A DNA stretch of 64,000 nt, taken from IMG/VR virus record IMGVR_UViG_3300009601_000004, positions 1-64,000 of that record. One strand, 5' to 3'. Both the position numbers and the translations under genes were made by a program. Below are positions 1 to 8,131 of the stretch, in pieces. The notes under the pieces were generated by a model. That model had not been told where the DNA came from. It was given only the letters and a program-made list of their open reading frames with translations, and made no database searches. This DNA comes from a virus. How positions within the stretch are numbered: position 1 is the stretch's first letter; each line of letters opens with the position of its first letter.

Positions 1-27
1 CGCCGCCGCCGCCGCCGCCGCCGCCAC
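1..27. repeat. GCC/GGC trinucleotide repeat (poly-Gly coding)
   Basis: About eight to nine uninterrupted GCC units at the left edge encode polyglycine on the minus strand. The length may vary by slippage, and the true extent is unknown because the window cuts it. Confidence 0.8.
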
Positions 28-325
28 TTGGCATCGGAGACTTGCCGCCGCCGTTGCTGCCCTTGTTTCCGCCATACAGGCCGTGCATAGGTGTGCGGCC
101 CTCGTACTTTGCGCCGACGTCGCCGTAGGCCGCACCTGGGCGGATGTTCGCCAGCGTCACGGGTCCGCTAGGGGCCCCCAACATTCCGGCATAGCCACTA
201 AGATTGCTGCCGACCATGCCGAAGCAGTTGCGGTAGCCGTGAGCCTGACGGGGCCCAACCTTGCCGATGGCCATGACGCCACCACGGGGCCGTGAGACGT
301 TGCCGAGGTTACCGTAGCGTGACAT
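1..325 (-). CDS. Partial glycine-rich protein of the late block (runs off the left edge)
   Basis: The start is ATG at 325, reading MSRYGNLGNVSRPRGG; it overlaps the stop of the upstream gene as TAATG and has GGAGG a few bases before it. The frame stays open to base 1. The 108 visible residues are rich in Gly, Ala and Ser and end at the window edge in a pure glycine run encoded by a GCC/GGC triplet repeat. No domain is recognised. Its position at the end of a tightly coupled minus-strand series of fibre and membrane-anchored proteins suggests a virion or assembly role, but that is inference. The C-terminus is missing. Confidence 0.7.
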   Translation of the reverse strand, partial: MSRYGNLGNVSRPRGGVMAIGKVGPRQAHGYRNCFGMVGSNLSGYAGMLGAPSGPVTLANIRPGAAYGDVGAKYEGRTPMHGLYGGNKGSNGGGKSPMPSGGGGGGGG

Positions 326-1122
326 TATCGCCCTCCAAAGGCTACAAGGCCCAGCACCGCCGCCCCTGCAGCCAAACCAATCCACTTCCATGGCACGGGC
401 TTCGCGGGCACGGCCGCAGTAGAGCCGGCTTCGATGGTGGGTTCCGGCGGCAAGCCACTTTGGTTCTTACGCCCGAAGTGGGCACCGACGTCTCCCGGCT
501 TGCTCATGTCAGCCGGTGTGACTTCTTCTTGGATGACGGGGCCATACCGCATGTCCATGGTGACACCTGGCTGGTAGCCGGCGCCCAAGAACTTCGGACC
601 AGGTCCACCGCCCTGCTGGGGCGGGACGTGCATGGACGTGCCACCCGGCTTCCACGGCACGGAAGGCGTGAGCGCCGAAGGCCCCGAAGCGTGGTAGCGA
701 GGCAGGCCCTGCGGTAGTCCACGAGCCGTGGACGCTTGAGGACTGGTCAGAGTGCCCTTGTTGCTGATGGAGGCCTGCATGGGCTGTAGACCCCTGCCGA
801 AGACCTGTACACCTGGTGTGGGTGCCGACGCAATGACGCTAGGCGCCTTGTAGTACCCGCCGGGTACGATCTGCTTATTGTAGTCGGATGCGGGCTTTTG
901 CAAGTTGGACGTAGGAATCGCCACCGGGCGTATGAAAGCCGGTGTCTTTTCGGTCGTCAGCATCACGCGCTGCGGCACCTTTCTGGGGCTAGGTGGCGTG
1001 GCGAATGCCTGGTGTGGCTTCTTACTGGGTACGCTTTTGGAGACGGGCTGCATACCCGGTAGATTCTTCCAGCGGGACCAAGCTCCGGCGTCGCCGTACT
1101 TTCGCGCGTTGATCAAGGGCAT
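325..1122 (-). CDS. Proline-rich protein with C-terminal membrane anchor
   Basis: 265 residues, start ATG at 1122 with GGAG about seven bases upstream. Residues 1-240 are rich in Pro, Gly, Ser and Gln and look unstructured, with several basic patches. The last 20 residues form one hydrophobic helix, PWKWIGLAAGAAVLGLVAFG, ending in GGR, so the protein is probably tail-anchored. No known family is recognised. It is coupled to the next gene (TAATG) and preceded by the late-type motif CGCTAGACT at 1194-1186. A similar C-terminal helix occurs in the transglutaminase-like protein of the same block, which suggests both sit in the same membrane or virion layer. Confidence 0.75.
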   Translation of the reverse strand: MPLINARKYGDAGAWSRWKNLPGMQPVSKSVPSKKPHQAFATPPSPRKVPQRVMLTTEKTPAFIRPVAIPTSNLQKPASDYNKQIVPGGYYKAPSVIASAPTPGVQVFGRGLQPMQASISNKGTLTSPQASTARGLPQGLPRYHASGPSALTPSVPWKPGGTSMHVPPQQGGGPGPKFLGAGYQPGVTMDMRYGPVIQEEVTPADMSKPGDVGAHFGRKNQSGLPPEPTIEAGSTAAVPAKPVPWKWIGLAAGAAVLGLVAFGGR

Positions 1123-1185
1123 AGGCCGACTCCAGTTTCGCGGTAATTCGCGTGTGCCACCTCACACGTCTGCAAGGCTGCTCCT

Positions 1186-1194
1186 AGTCTAGCG
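1186..1194 (-). promoter_or_regulatory. Late-type promoter motif CGCTAGACT
   Basis: The minus strand reads CGCTAGACT, containing a sigma70-like -10 (TAGACT), 64 bases before the gene starting at 1122. The same motif, or CGCTAAACT, occurs before the genes starting at 6578, 8065 and 51417. No convincing TTGACA-like -35 lies 17 bases upstream; GTGTAGTAG is at the -35 position and GTGTGCTAG is in the same place at 6585-6593. Confidence 0.45.
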
Positions 1195-1226
1195 GCACAG
1201 CGTCCCGCCTACTACACGCGAACGAC

Positions 1227-1265
1227 TTGCTAATCCAACCCGCCAGCGGTATCGTGCCGCTGGCG
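1227..1265 (+). promoter_or_regulatory. Promoter with CCGCCAGCGG/CCGCTGGCG operator
   Basis: TTGCTA (1227-1232), a 17-base spacer and TATCGT (1250-1255). The spacer ends in CGCCAGCGG, and CCGCTGGCG follows the -10, giving a perfect 9-base inverted repeat (1241-1249 and 1257-1265) around the -10. The same decamer is found at promoters before 16471, 26913 and 28128, and a relative before 23492. It serves the small plus-strand gene at 1288. Confidence 0.65.
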
Positions 1266-1287
1266 AAACACTCTCACGGAGCGCACC

Positions 1288-1503
1288 ATGCGAAAGATAC
1301 ACGACGAATCCAACGGCGAGTATGATCTGACCTACTGGTCGGACGAGGACGTGGATGTCACACCACTACCGCTCGTTCAGCCCGCCGCGCTGTCTATCGA
1401 GGCATCTTGGGTAGACATCACCTGCGGCTTGCTCGCGGTCGTCGTGCTGCCCATCGTGGGCTGGCTCTGGCTTTGTGTCGCGCTTGGCTTGGCTTTGCAG
1501 TAG
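1288..1503 (+). CDS. Small membrane protein
   Basis: 71 residues, ATG preceded by ACGGAG at good spacing and by the promoter at 1227-1265. The N-terminal half is acidic (YWSDEDVDV) and the C-terminal half is one long hydrophobic helix, ending LWLCVALGLALQ. No family is recognised. It is the only plus-strand gene inside the late block and overlaps the 3' end of the sigma-like gene by 127 bases tail to tail, so its transcript would be antisense to the end of that gene. The promoter type matches the early units. Confidence 0.6.
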   Translation: MRKIHDESNGEYDLTYWSDEDVDVTPLPLVQPAALSIEASWVDITCGLLAVVVLPIVGWLWLCVALGLALQ

Positions 1504-2693
1504 CCCTGTAGGTGGCCACCTGGCGGCATAGGCACCGCATACCCGAGGCGGAATAATGCCTTGAGCGCGGATTCTACATGGTGGGCTTCGACGTCACCCG
1601 AGGCTAGGGCATCTACGGTCTTGTGTGCCCACGCGTGGATCTTGTCGCTGTGCTCCCCAGCCACGAACCATGACACGGCTTGCAGTGTGTCCATTCGGAA
1701 CGCCAAGCGCACTCGCAACATCCGCCGACTCTTGGTTAGGATGGCTTGAATCCAACTCGATGTGTAGGCCTGCCTGTCGATGATCTGTGCGTAGGCCAAA
1801 CGCTCCCCTTTGGGGTTGTGGACCGGGTGCTTAATCCCGTAGAACCAACAGACTACGGGTGCTGCCTTGCTGGGCAAGTGGTCTACTTCTATGCGAACAA
1901 TCGCCCACAATCTAGCACGGTCTAGGGATTCTTCGATGTGCTCTGCGTCCACTGGCTCTGCGTCTCGGTCCCACGGCTCACCCTGTGCTGCCCATCGCTC
2001 CTGCGTAGCCGTCGGGTAGCCCCCCAGTGGCTGCACTGTGCTGGTTCGTGTCGGTGGGTTCATTGCACGGCTGATGGACTGGAGCTGGTGTGTAGTGGTG
2101 CCCAAAGATGCCGCGGCCTCCGCCAAGGTTGCGCCTTGTCGGTAGACCGCGCGAGCAGCTCGATGTGCCAACCAGCGCTCCTGCCCTGGCACATGCACGA
2201 GGTTGTCGCGAGGCTCAGGGTCATTGATCGCCATCCGAATGTACCAGCCGGCCCACGAAGAGAAACGAGACGTTGTCGGATCCCAGCGCACTGCGGCCTC
2301 GTGCAGATTGATCATCACATGCTGGTGAATGTCTGCCTTCGGCGCGTCCGACCCTGTCCCCTGGTTGATCTTCACCCATGCCATGTCAGACCATGCGCTG
2401 ACCAGTTGCCACAATAGCTGGTCGGCTCGCTTGATCATCTCGCGGATAGCGTATTGGAACGCTCGCGACGTTCGGCCTTTTTCGAGCTTCACGAGGAGTG
2501 CCCGCAAGTCTTTCAGCCAGTCTTTACGGACCTTGCTCGGAGGTCGCGCCGGCCAGCGACGAAGGCGCCAACTTACCCGAGGCGCGCGGGACAGCAGCCA
2601 AGAAGCGGCGGCATACCAATCAAGTGCGTTTGCTGCCAGAGCAGCCTCGCGCTCTCTCTGGGTGCCACCGCTGCCGACTTGACGCCTCTCCAT
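1377..2693 (-). CDS. Divergent sigma-70-like RNA polymerase sigma factor
   Basis: 438 residues. Residues 88-158 match the plan of sigma region 2: DIHQHVMINLHEAAVRWDP followed by SRFSSWAGWYIRMAIND, the equivalent of the usual DLxQEGxxGLxxAxxxFDPxxGxxFSTYAxWWIRxAI. Residues 167-205 (HVPGQ...GATLAEAAASLG) resemble region 3 and residues 255-330 a region 4 with insertions. The C-terminal 100 residues are extra and end Ser/Thr-rich. Probable role: directing host RNA polymerase to viral late promoters, perhaps the CGCTARACT sites. It is two bases from the gene upstream, so probably co-transcribed with it. The sigma assignment is from motif reading; target specificity is inference. Confidence 0.7.
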   Translation of the reverse strand: MERRQVGSGGTQREREAALAANALDWYAAASWLLSRAPRVSWRLRRWPARPPSKVRKDWLKDLRALLVKLEKGRTSRAFQYAIREMIKRADQLLWQLVSAWSDMAWVKINQGTGSDAPKADIHQHVMINLHEAAVRWDPTTSRFSSWAGWYIRMAINDPEPRDNLVHVPGQERWLAHRAARAVYRQGATLAEAAASLGTTTHQLQSISRAMNPPTRTSTVQPLGGYPTATQERWAAQGEPWDRDAEPVDAEHIEESLDRARLWAIVRIEVDHLPSKAAPVVCWFYGIKHPVHNPKGERLAYAQIIDRQAYTSSWIQAILTKSRRMLRVRLAFRMDTLQAVSWFVAGEHSDKIHAWAHKTVDALASGDVEAHHVESALKALFRLGYAVPMPPGGHLQGYCKAKPSATQSQSQPTMGSTTTASKPQVMSTQDASIDSAAG

Positions 2694-2695
2694 CG

Positions 2696-3286
2696 CTACT
2701 CGCTCCCGGTATCGACGCTGGGAGCGAACTGCTCGCCGGCTTTCGCGAAGCTCACAACAAAGCGGCGAGCCTGTTCCGGTGCGCCGTCGCTGCCGTAGTG
2801 GTCGCGGAATTGCTGGGCAAGGTTGCGCGTCGTTGCCCCTTCTGCGTCATCCCGCAGCATCGAGTAGGCCCACACAGCCGGTGCCAAGTCAGACAGCGCA
2901 CGGGCCACCTGGTAGTCATACACGAACTCACACGCCGCTATAGTAACCCAACCCACGAGCACCGGGATGTGTCGTGGTAGCCGCGATACCTTGCTCCGCT
3001 CCTTGGGCCCCGCGGCCTTGAGCAGATGTTCCCACAGTTCCTCTGTGGTGCCCGTCGCGGCAAAGGTCTTCACGGCCTCAAAGTCCTGGCAGAGTCGATC
3101 AATAAGCGCTGTCCAAGCCTGCGGCGGTCCTTCCCGCTCTGGTGCCATCAGGCTAGACAGGGGGCTCTGTCCGTCGGCCATCAGGTCAAAGACCCGACTG
3201 TTCACTGCGCGGCAAAGCTCGATTACACCTGTGATCTCCATGAACTCGACATTGCGGCGTTGTGCCGCATAGCTCAGGGCCCCCAT
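2696..3286 (-). CDS. Conserved-looking late-block protein, unknown function
   Basis: 196 residues, start ATG at 3286 overlapping the preceding stop as TGATG. Mostly alpha-helical by composition, with a hydrophobic segment near residues 105-130 (RHIPVLVGWVTIAACEFVYDY) that could be a buried helix rather than a membrane span. No known domain is recognised. Its place between two unknown late genes and the sigma-like gene suggests a structural or assembly role only by context. Confidence 0.7.
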   Translation of the reverse strand: MGALSYAAQRRNVEFMEITGVIELCRAVNSRVFDLMADGQSPLSSLMAPEREGPPQAWTALIDRLCQDFEAVKTFAATGTTEELWEHLLKAAGPKERSKVSRLPRHIPVLVGWVTIAACEFVYDYQVARALSDLAPAVWAYSMLRDDAEGATTRNLAQQFRDHYGSDGAPEQARRFVVSFAKAGEQFAPSVDTGSE

Positions 3287-3765
3287 CAGGCTTCTGCCGA
3301 CTGTACACTGCGTAACTCTGCGTCATTGCGCATGGCCGTGACCAAACGCTGTGCGAACAGGGGCAGCGCATCGAACTGCTCTGCCGTCAGGGTGTCTAGG
3401 TCGACGTCGGCCATGTCATGCTCCCGCGACCAGCCGCCCCACTCCTCACGCGAGTCTGCCGTGTAACTGCGGCTGACCATGAAGCTAAGCATCTCTGTGT
3501 GAGCGCTCACCATTTCGCGGCGGTGTGACTCCGACAGGTCGAGCTGGCGTGCAAGCAACGCCATCGCCTCCTGTTTGTGATCTAGTGCATCCTGCAATGC
3601 GTTTTCAGCGTTCGTGTGAATGGCGCGCATCTTGCGAGTGATGCCTGACACCGACCGTGCCTCGTGTTCGCGCAGATCCTGCGCCACAGTCGCGCGCCAA
3701 TCGGCGTAGACGTCTTTGAGTACGGTGGACAGGCCCTTAGCGGCCTTGCGGGTGAACATAAACAT
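3286..3765 (-). CDS. Helical late-block protein, unknown function
   Basis: 159 residues if translation starts at ATG 3765 (MFMFTRKAAKGL); a second ATG two codons later (3759) is equally possible. GGGAGG lies 11 bases upstream. Longer reading frames upstream overlap the neighbouring gene and have low-complexity Arg/Ser/Thr translation, so they were not used. The protein is rich in Arg, Glu, Ala and His with heptad-like helices (residues 40-110). The stop overlaps the next start. No family is recognised. Confidence 0.7.
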   Translation of the reverse strand: MFMFTRKAAKGLSTVLKDVYADWRATVAQDLREHEARSVSGITRKMRAIHTNAENALQDALDHKQEAMALLARQLDLSESHRREMVSAHTEMLSFMVSRSYTADSREEWGGWSREHDMADVDLDTLTAEQFDALPLFAQRLVTAMRNDAELRSVQSAEA

Positions 3766-3814
3766 GATGGGTCTTCCCTCCCAGCCTTGGCGGAATGCCA
3801 CAACCGAGCGCAGT

Positions 3815-4231
3815 CTAACCGATTGCGCCGACAAACTCGGCAACCGCTGCGTAAAGCCATGCGTGAGCGACCGCATCTTGTGCCCATTCGTGGAGCGCTG
3901 GGTCGTCTGGTTTCCACTTTTTGAGCTTCGGGTGGTCGGCCAGCTCGTAGGCGTTTTGGTAGGCCTTGATGACGTGCGGTGGCACTTTGGCGGCACGCGA
4001 AACGCTTGATTGGCGCTGGGTCTCACCGAGTTGGTGCTCGTACTCGCGGGTCAGACAACCTAGCAGCTGCTCCAGGGTCTTGAGCAGTCTAGGGTCTTGC
4101 AAACGCGCGGCCAGGATGCCGGCCTCCGCCATGTGCATGTAATTCTGTGGTTCCTTCGCGATCTCTATGGACCGTGCAAACAGCTGTTCTGCTTTCAGGA
4201 AATTGATACGTTCGACTTCGATGAGTGGCAC
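3815..4231 (-). CDS. Unknown helical protein of the late block
   Basis: 138 residues, starting with GTG at 4231 preceded by TAGGAG six bases away, which decides the start. Entirely helical by composition (KAEQLFARSIEIAKEPQ...). No family is recognised. A stretch TTAGACT on the minus strand at 3819-3813, just past its stop, is placed like a -10 element for the following gene (start 3765). Confidence 0.7.
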   Translation of the reverse strand: MPLIEVERINFLKAEQLFARSIEIAKEPQNYMHMAEAGILAARLQDPRLLKTLEQLLGCLTREYEHQLGETQRQSSVSRAAKVPPHVIKAYQNAYELADHPKLKKWKPDDPALHEWAQDAVAHAWLYAAVAEFVGAIG

Positions 4232-4293
4232 TAGTGTCTCCTACCTTGCCGGCTGTATACCACGTCGCCCGCTTCACACGGCGCTCACTCACA

Positions 4294-5451
4294 TCAAGCC
4301 AGCCGCCACACGAGAGCCCCACGGTTGCCGATGACAACACCACCAAGCGTGGATTCAAACGACGTTAGGATGGTATCCCCTTCGTTCACGGAGGCGACGC
4401 ACATCAGGATGACACTCGAACCGTGTGTGGTTAAATTCCCCTCGAAGTGCCGAGTGCAGTCGGGTTGCGTGACACCTGCGACCTTCACGTCAAAGTGTAC
4501 GTCCATTGCGACGGAAGTCGTGGTGTAGATGGTGCCCACTTGCTTGCCCAATGTGATTGTGCCACCGCTGCCGCTGCCGACACTGCCGGCACCTCCGGCC
4601 TGGGTGGAGTCTGCGATTGTCCCCACGCCTGTGTAGTACGCAAATTCAGCCAGCAGGTTGAGGTCAATGGCGAGATCAGTGCTGGGTGTGCCCGACGGCA
4701 GGACTTGTGTGGATCCAGTCAGCGACAGAGCCCCACTGGTCGACAGCAACCGGCCCTCTAAGTCAAGGCCCCCACCGGGAGCCATGCCGCCCGCGATACA
4801 GATAATGTTCCCTTTGAGGTCTGCCCCACCACCTGCAGACGCCGCGCCGGCAAGCAGCCAATAGATGTTGCAGGCTTGCGCCCCGTTCGCGAGTGCATGG
4901 GTGTTGCCCGCATTGAAGGTCATGGTGCCGCTCACCCTGACCACAAAGATGGCGTCAGCGTCCCCTGCGGCGTCGAACGTCGTCGTCCCTGACGCGGTGC
5001 TGGCACCGGTCAGGTCGAAGACACCCGGTACAATCACCTGCCCGTTCGAGATGGTAGACGAAAGTCCGCCGCTCGACGTGAGCGCCTGGATCTGTGTCAC
5101 CATTGCATTCAGGTCGAGCAGGGCTTGAGCCACAATGTTTGTCGGCGTCGTGGCAAACTCGATTGTCGACTCCATGCGATAGATCCCTGTTGACGGTGCG
5201 GTCAGGGTCGTGTTGTTGACCGTAGCCGTCGCACGCAGCGCTAGGGTCTGCGGCGTACTGGACGAATCGTTGACATAGACCGAAGGGGCAAAAGCCCCCG
5301 CTGCCTCGATTACACCGTAGGACGCCGCGGCGCTGTCTAGTGATACGTACAAGACGCCACCCGACACCCCGATGGTGCCCTTGAGCCGTGCCTCGGTCAA
5401 ATTGGAAAAGCGGGGATGCACCCCGTCATCGAGGTAGGTGGGCTGTGACAT
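4294..5451 (-). CDS. Fibre-like protein with DUF3494 (ice-binding-like) domain
   Basis: 385 residues, ATG at 5451. Residues 1-100 are a short beta-rich module similar in style to phage fibre N-termini. Residues 105-260 read as a DUF3494 right-handed beta-solenoid: a VIVPGVFDLTGAS-type opening, FDAAGDADAIFVVRVSGTM, NGAQACNIYWLLAG and LEGRLLSTSGALSLT all match the family's typical PGTY...DAIFVF...GA...VFWQV...GR.L...GAVTL pattern. The last 100 residues form another beta domain with three Cys. DUF3494 proteins bind ice or act in adhesion; in a viral late block a surface adhesion or host-binding role is more likely. No signal peptide is seen. Confidence 0.75.
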   Translation of the reverse strand: MSQPTYLDDGVHPRFSNLTEARLKGTIGVSGGVLYVSLDSAAASYGVIEAAGAFAPSVYVNDSSSTPQTLALRATATVNNTTLTAPSTGIYRMESTIEFATTPTNIVAQALLDLNAMVTQIQALTSSGGLSSTISNGQVIVPGVFDLTGASTASGTTTFDAAGDADAIFVVRVSGTMTFNAGNTHALANGAQACNIYWLLAGAASAGGGADLKGNIICIAGGMAPGGGLDLEGRLLSTSGALSLTGSTQVLPSGTPSTDLAIDLNLLAEFAYYTGVGTIADSTQAGGAGSVGSGSGGTITLGKQVGTIYTTTSVAMDVHFDVKVAGVTQPDCTRHFEGNLTTHGSSVILMCVASVNEGDTILTSFESTLGGVVIGNRGALVWRLA

Positions 5452-5462
5452 ATTTGCGATCC

Positions 5463-6578
5463 TTACCGTTTACGGCGTTTGCTTCTGCGTTCTAGCCAGG
5501 CTTCTGCTGCGCTAATGGCCACGAAGGTTGCGATGCCACCTACTGCGGCTTCAACGGCAATGATGGAAAGCTGACGCCAGTAGGGCTTAGGGTTGTCTAA
5601 GGGCCCGTCCCCGATGTCATCGAGACCACGGCCACTACCACGGAAGCCAGGCACGGGGATGCCGGCCATGGGTGCGCTTCCGACGTTGAGAGGCGCCACG
5701 TTCAGGGCGGTGCGAGCGGGTGACAGTCTACCGGGTCGTTTCAAGCCAAAGCCCCCTAGCCCTGCCGATGCAAGGCCACCATAGTATTCAGATGCCGGTT
5801 CGGCGCTCTGGCCGGTGTCACCCCCGTTCGGTGGCAATCCCTTGTACCAAGACAGTGCTCCCGGTTTGGTCACCGAAGCGGGCAGGGCCATGTCGCCATG
5901 CGTCCCCATCTTCACGCCATGCCGCACGATGCTGTAGCCCAGCGGCGACCCCTTGAGCGTCGGCTCTGTCTCTGCCCAGTGCTGGTCTTTGACGGCCGCA
6001 CCAAAGGGCCAACCAATCGCAGCCGTGATGTGAAACCAATCGACGTCCTTACCACTAGTCCAGCCCCTCGGCATCGGGGTACCTTCGAGCCATCGTACCA
6101 TCTGGCCCGTCTTGCGAACACGGCCGATGAGCATGTAGCGGTTGGGCAGACCGATGGAGCACGCGAGGCTGTTCAGCAGCAGCGCCATGTCGTCACAGTC
6201 TCCCAAGCCCCATTCCAACGTCCGCCAAGGTGACGCGATGCGCTCTCCCGGCTCGTTGACGTAGAAGACCTCGTCTTGCACAAAGGCAAGCAGCGCAGCC
6301 GCCATCTTGGGGTACTCGCGCTGTTGCGTACCTCTTGCTTCAATGACCCGTACAGCGAGTTGGGCCATTCGAGGGTCACGGCCGTACTCTTCGGCTTTCG
6401 CTCGCAGGAACGCGATGCGCTTCGGGTGGGACATTCGAGCCCAGTTGTGAAGCACCGAGACCTGACCCGTCTTACCCGGCCCACGCTCTGCCAGAACGCC
6501 GTCAGAAACGGCTAGGGCCCCCGCACGTCCCATAGGGGTGCGGGGCTTCGGGCGTGTGGTCGTGGGGTGTCTAGGCAT
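5463..6578 (-). CDS. Transglutaminase-like cysteine protease/peptidase with C-terminal membrane helix
   Basis: 371 residues from ATG 6578 (MPRHPTTTRP). Residues 90-200 carry the transglutaminase-like core: the nucleophile Cys128 in WGLGDCDDMA and His183 in DWFHITAAIGW; the acidic third residue is not certain. A Gly/Pro-rich linker follows, then a hydrophobic segment SIIAVEAAVGGIATFVAISA and a basic tail RRSKRRKR, so it is probably membrane-anchored. No Shine-Dalgarno precedes the ATG; instead TAGACT ends exactly six bases before it, as expected for a leaderless mRNA. Possible roles are virion maturation protease or peptidoglycan/peptide crosslink processing; context favours a virion component. 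Confidence 0.75.
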   Translation of the reverse strand: MPRHPTTTRPKPRTPMGRAGALAVSDGVLAERGPGKTGQVSVLHNWARMSHPKRIAFLRAKAEEYGRDPRMAQLAVRVIEARGTQQREYPKMAAALLAFVQDEVFYVNEPGERIASPWRTLEWGLGDCDDMALLLNSLACSIGLPNRYMLIGRVRKTGQMVRWLEGTPMPRGWTSGKDVDWFHITAAIGWPFGAAVKDQHWAETEPTLKGSPLGYSIVRHGVKMGTHGDMALPASVTKPGALSWYKGLPPNGGDTGQSAEPASEYYGGLASAGLGGFGLKRPGRLSPARTALNVAPLNVGSAPMAGIPVPGFRGSGRGLDDIGDGPLDNPKPYWRQLSIIAVEAAVGGIATFVAISAAEAWLERRSKRRKR

Positions 6579-6584
6579 GACCAC

Positions 6585-6593
6585 AGTCTAGCG
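6585..6593 (-). promoter_or_regulatory. Late-type promoter motif CGCTAGACT, leaderless start
   Basis: CGCTAGACT on the minus strand ends at 6585; the ATG at 6578 begins after six more bases. A -10 to +1 distance of six to seven bases would put transcription start on the A of the ATG. Confidence 0.5.
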
Positions 6594-6632
6594 GGCCGCT
6601 ACCGGAACTAGCACACGACGGCACGGGTCCAG

Positions 6633-7175
6633 CTAGTGTGTGGTACTTGCAATTGGCTCTACCGTCCACCCACGGATGTTGACCCACACAGAGTCACTCA
6701 TGGCCACATTGAGGCTTAGTATTGAATCAACGGTAGTATCAACTAGTGGGGGTGAGCCCACGTCAGTCGATGGCGTACTGTCGATCACAGCACTTAAATA
6801 GGACATGGCCATACCAGCAACAGGCCCTTCGGACTGGATGGTAAATGTGCCTGTGAGGTGCCACGGGCTCTGGTACGTGCCTTTGCTCACCATCATGACC
6901 TCTGCCATGATGGTGCTGCCGAGCGCGACGTCGAAAGTCACATCCGACACATCCCCAGCGGCAACTGTGCCCCACGCGGTGACGCGGTAGCTCTTGCCTG
7001 CGACCAATTGGCAAGCCGCCAAAGTGGGACCTGGGAAGATGGTACGCGCGGTATCATCAGTGCTTAACGGGGCAATGGCGCTGTAGCTGGCCTCCGGCGC
7101 ACAACAGGCCTGCGCGCTGTTCAGCAGAGGTAGGCAGAAAAGGACCGCGAGTAACAGTAATAGAAAGCGTGGCAC
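6633..7175 (-). CDS. Secreted beta-sandwich protein
   Basis: 180 residues with a clear Sec signal peptide (PRFLLLLLAVLFCLPLLNSAQA, cleavage likely near residue 23, followed by CC). The mature part is beta-rich with Val/Thr/Ser-rich strands and no Lys-rich helices. The pattern of its central domain resembles the C-terminal domains of the two neighbouring fibre-like proteins (ending at 4294 and 7235), suggesting related folds. A signal peptide is odd for a tailed-phage structural protein and suggests export or a membrane-proximal virion role. No family name is assigned. Confidence 0.7.
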   Translation of the reverse strand: MPRFLLLLLAVLFCLPLLNSAQACCAPEASYSAIAPLSTDDTARTIFPGPTLAACQLVAGKSYRVTAWGTVAAGDVSDVTFDVALGSTIMAEVMMVSKGTYQSPWHLTGTFTIQSEGPVAGMAMSYLSAVIDSTPSTDVGSPPLVDTTVDSILSLNVAMSDSVWVNIRGWTVEPIASTTH

Positions 7176-7234
7176 GCTATTGACTCCTGGGAAGTGATGG
7201 CGACGGTTAGCCTCTAGAGCCTAACCCTTCTAAG

Positions 7235-8065
7235 CTACGGCGCGTTGATCTTGCGGATAGTCAAGGTCGACAGCCCCGCGGTGATACCTGCACCAGCCGT
7301 GTCCATGGTGACTGCGACGCCCAAGACATTGGTGGCGGTCGTGTCGATACCTGTGGTCACGACGGAGCGCCCACCTAGGGTGTTTGCGATTGGACCGCCC
7401 GTGAGCCCTGCGGCCAACTGAGCTGTGCCAGCGGCGCCGATCGCGCGCACCGTGACCTCTGCCACAACAGACCAGCCGTTATTTGAAACCACCGCATCTG
7501 CCGTGGCGGCAAGTGCCGTACCCCCAAAAGACACGTCAAAGCTGAATGCTGCGGTGACTGCCGCGGTCGTGCCACTTCCGATGAACTGCAACACATCGCC
7601 GACTGCCAAGCTGTTAACGGGCAGCGTGTAAGTCTGGTCAAACACCGTGCGGGTTGTGGTGTTGGCTACCACAGTTGACGAAACGACTGCTGTGAAGAGT
7701 GGCGTAACGGCGCCACCACCGGCTTGCCACGTCGGTTCCGTGCCTGCACCATTGGCAGTCAGCAGCTGGCCAGCCGTGCCGGCACCAATGCGCACAAGCC
7801 CGGTCGCGTTCCGAGACAGCAGGTCGCCCTGTGTCGTCAGGGCGGCGCCCGCCTCGTTGACTGGGGTCCAAGTAGCGCCGGCAGCTGCGGCGCTGGTGTT
7901 TTCGTAGAGTGTGCCAGCCGTCGTATTGAGGCAGAGCGAACCACGCAGAGCACTGAAAGACGGGACGCCCGCGTTTGCGTAGATGTCAATGTCGCCGGCG
8001 GACCCAGGACTGGCACCGCCACCGGAGCCTCGGAGGCGTACGGGGCTTGAAAAGATAGAGGGCAT
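7235..8065 (-). CDS. Fibre/spike protein
   Basis: 276 residues, ATG at 8065. Residues 60-120 contain a motif common in phage fibre proteins: LTTQGDLLSRNATGLVRIG, then GTAGQLLTANGAGTEPTW. The C-terminal 150 residues form a Thr/Val/Ala-rich beta domain (FDVSFGGTAL...). No catalytic motif. Likely a surface attachment or decoration protein. CGCTAAACT at 8107-8099 upstream is a candidate promoter. Confidence 0.75.
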   Translation of the reverse strand: MPSIFSSPVRLRGSGGGASPGSAGDIDIYANAGVPSFSALRGSLCLNTTAGTLYENTSAAAAGATWTPVNEAGAALTTQGDLLSRNATGLVRIGAGTAGQLLTANGAGTEPTWQAGGGAVTPLFTAVVSSTVVANTTTRTVFDQTYTLPVNSLAVGDVLQFIGSGTTAAVTAAFSFDVSFGGTALAATADAVVSNNGWSVVAEVTVRAIGAAGTAQLAAGLTGGPIANTLGGRSVVTTGIDTTATNVLGVAVTMDTAGAGITAGLSTLTIRKINAP

Positions 8066-8098
8066 AACGGGTACTCCGACTGTGGGTAGGACAGCTGT

Positions 8099-8107
8099 AG
8101 TTTAGCG
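8099..8107 (-). promoter_or_regulatory. Late-type promoter motif CGCTAAACT
   Basis: A minus-strand variant of the CGCTAGACT motif in the 66-base gap before the fibre gene starting at 8065. No clear -35. Confidence 0.35.
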
Positions 8108-8131
8108 CCTCGACCTGCTGAATGGCACAGC

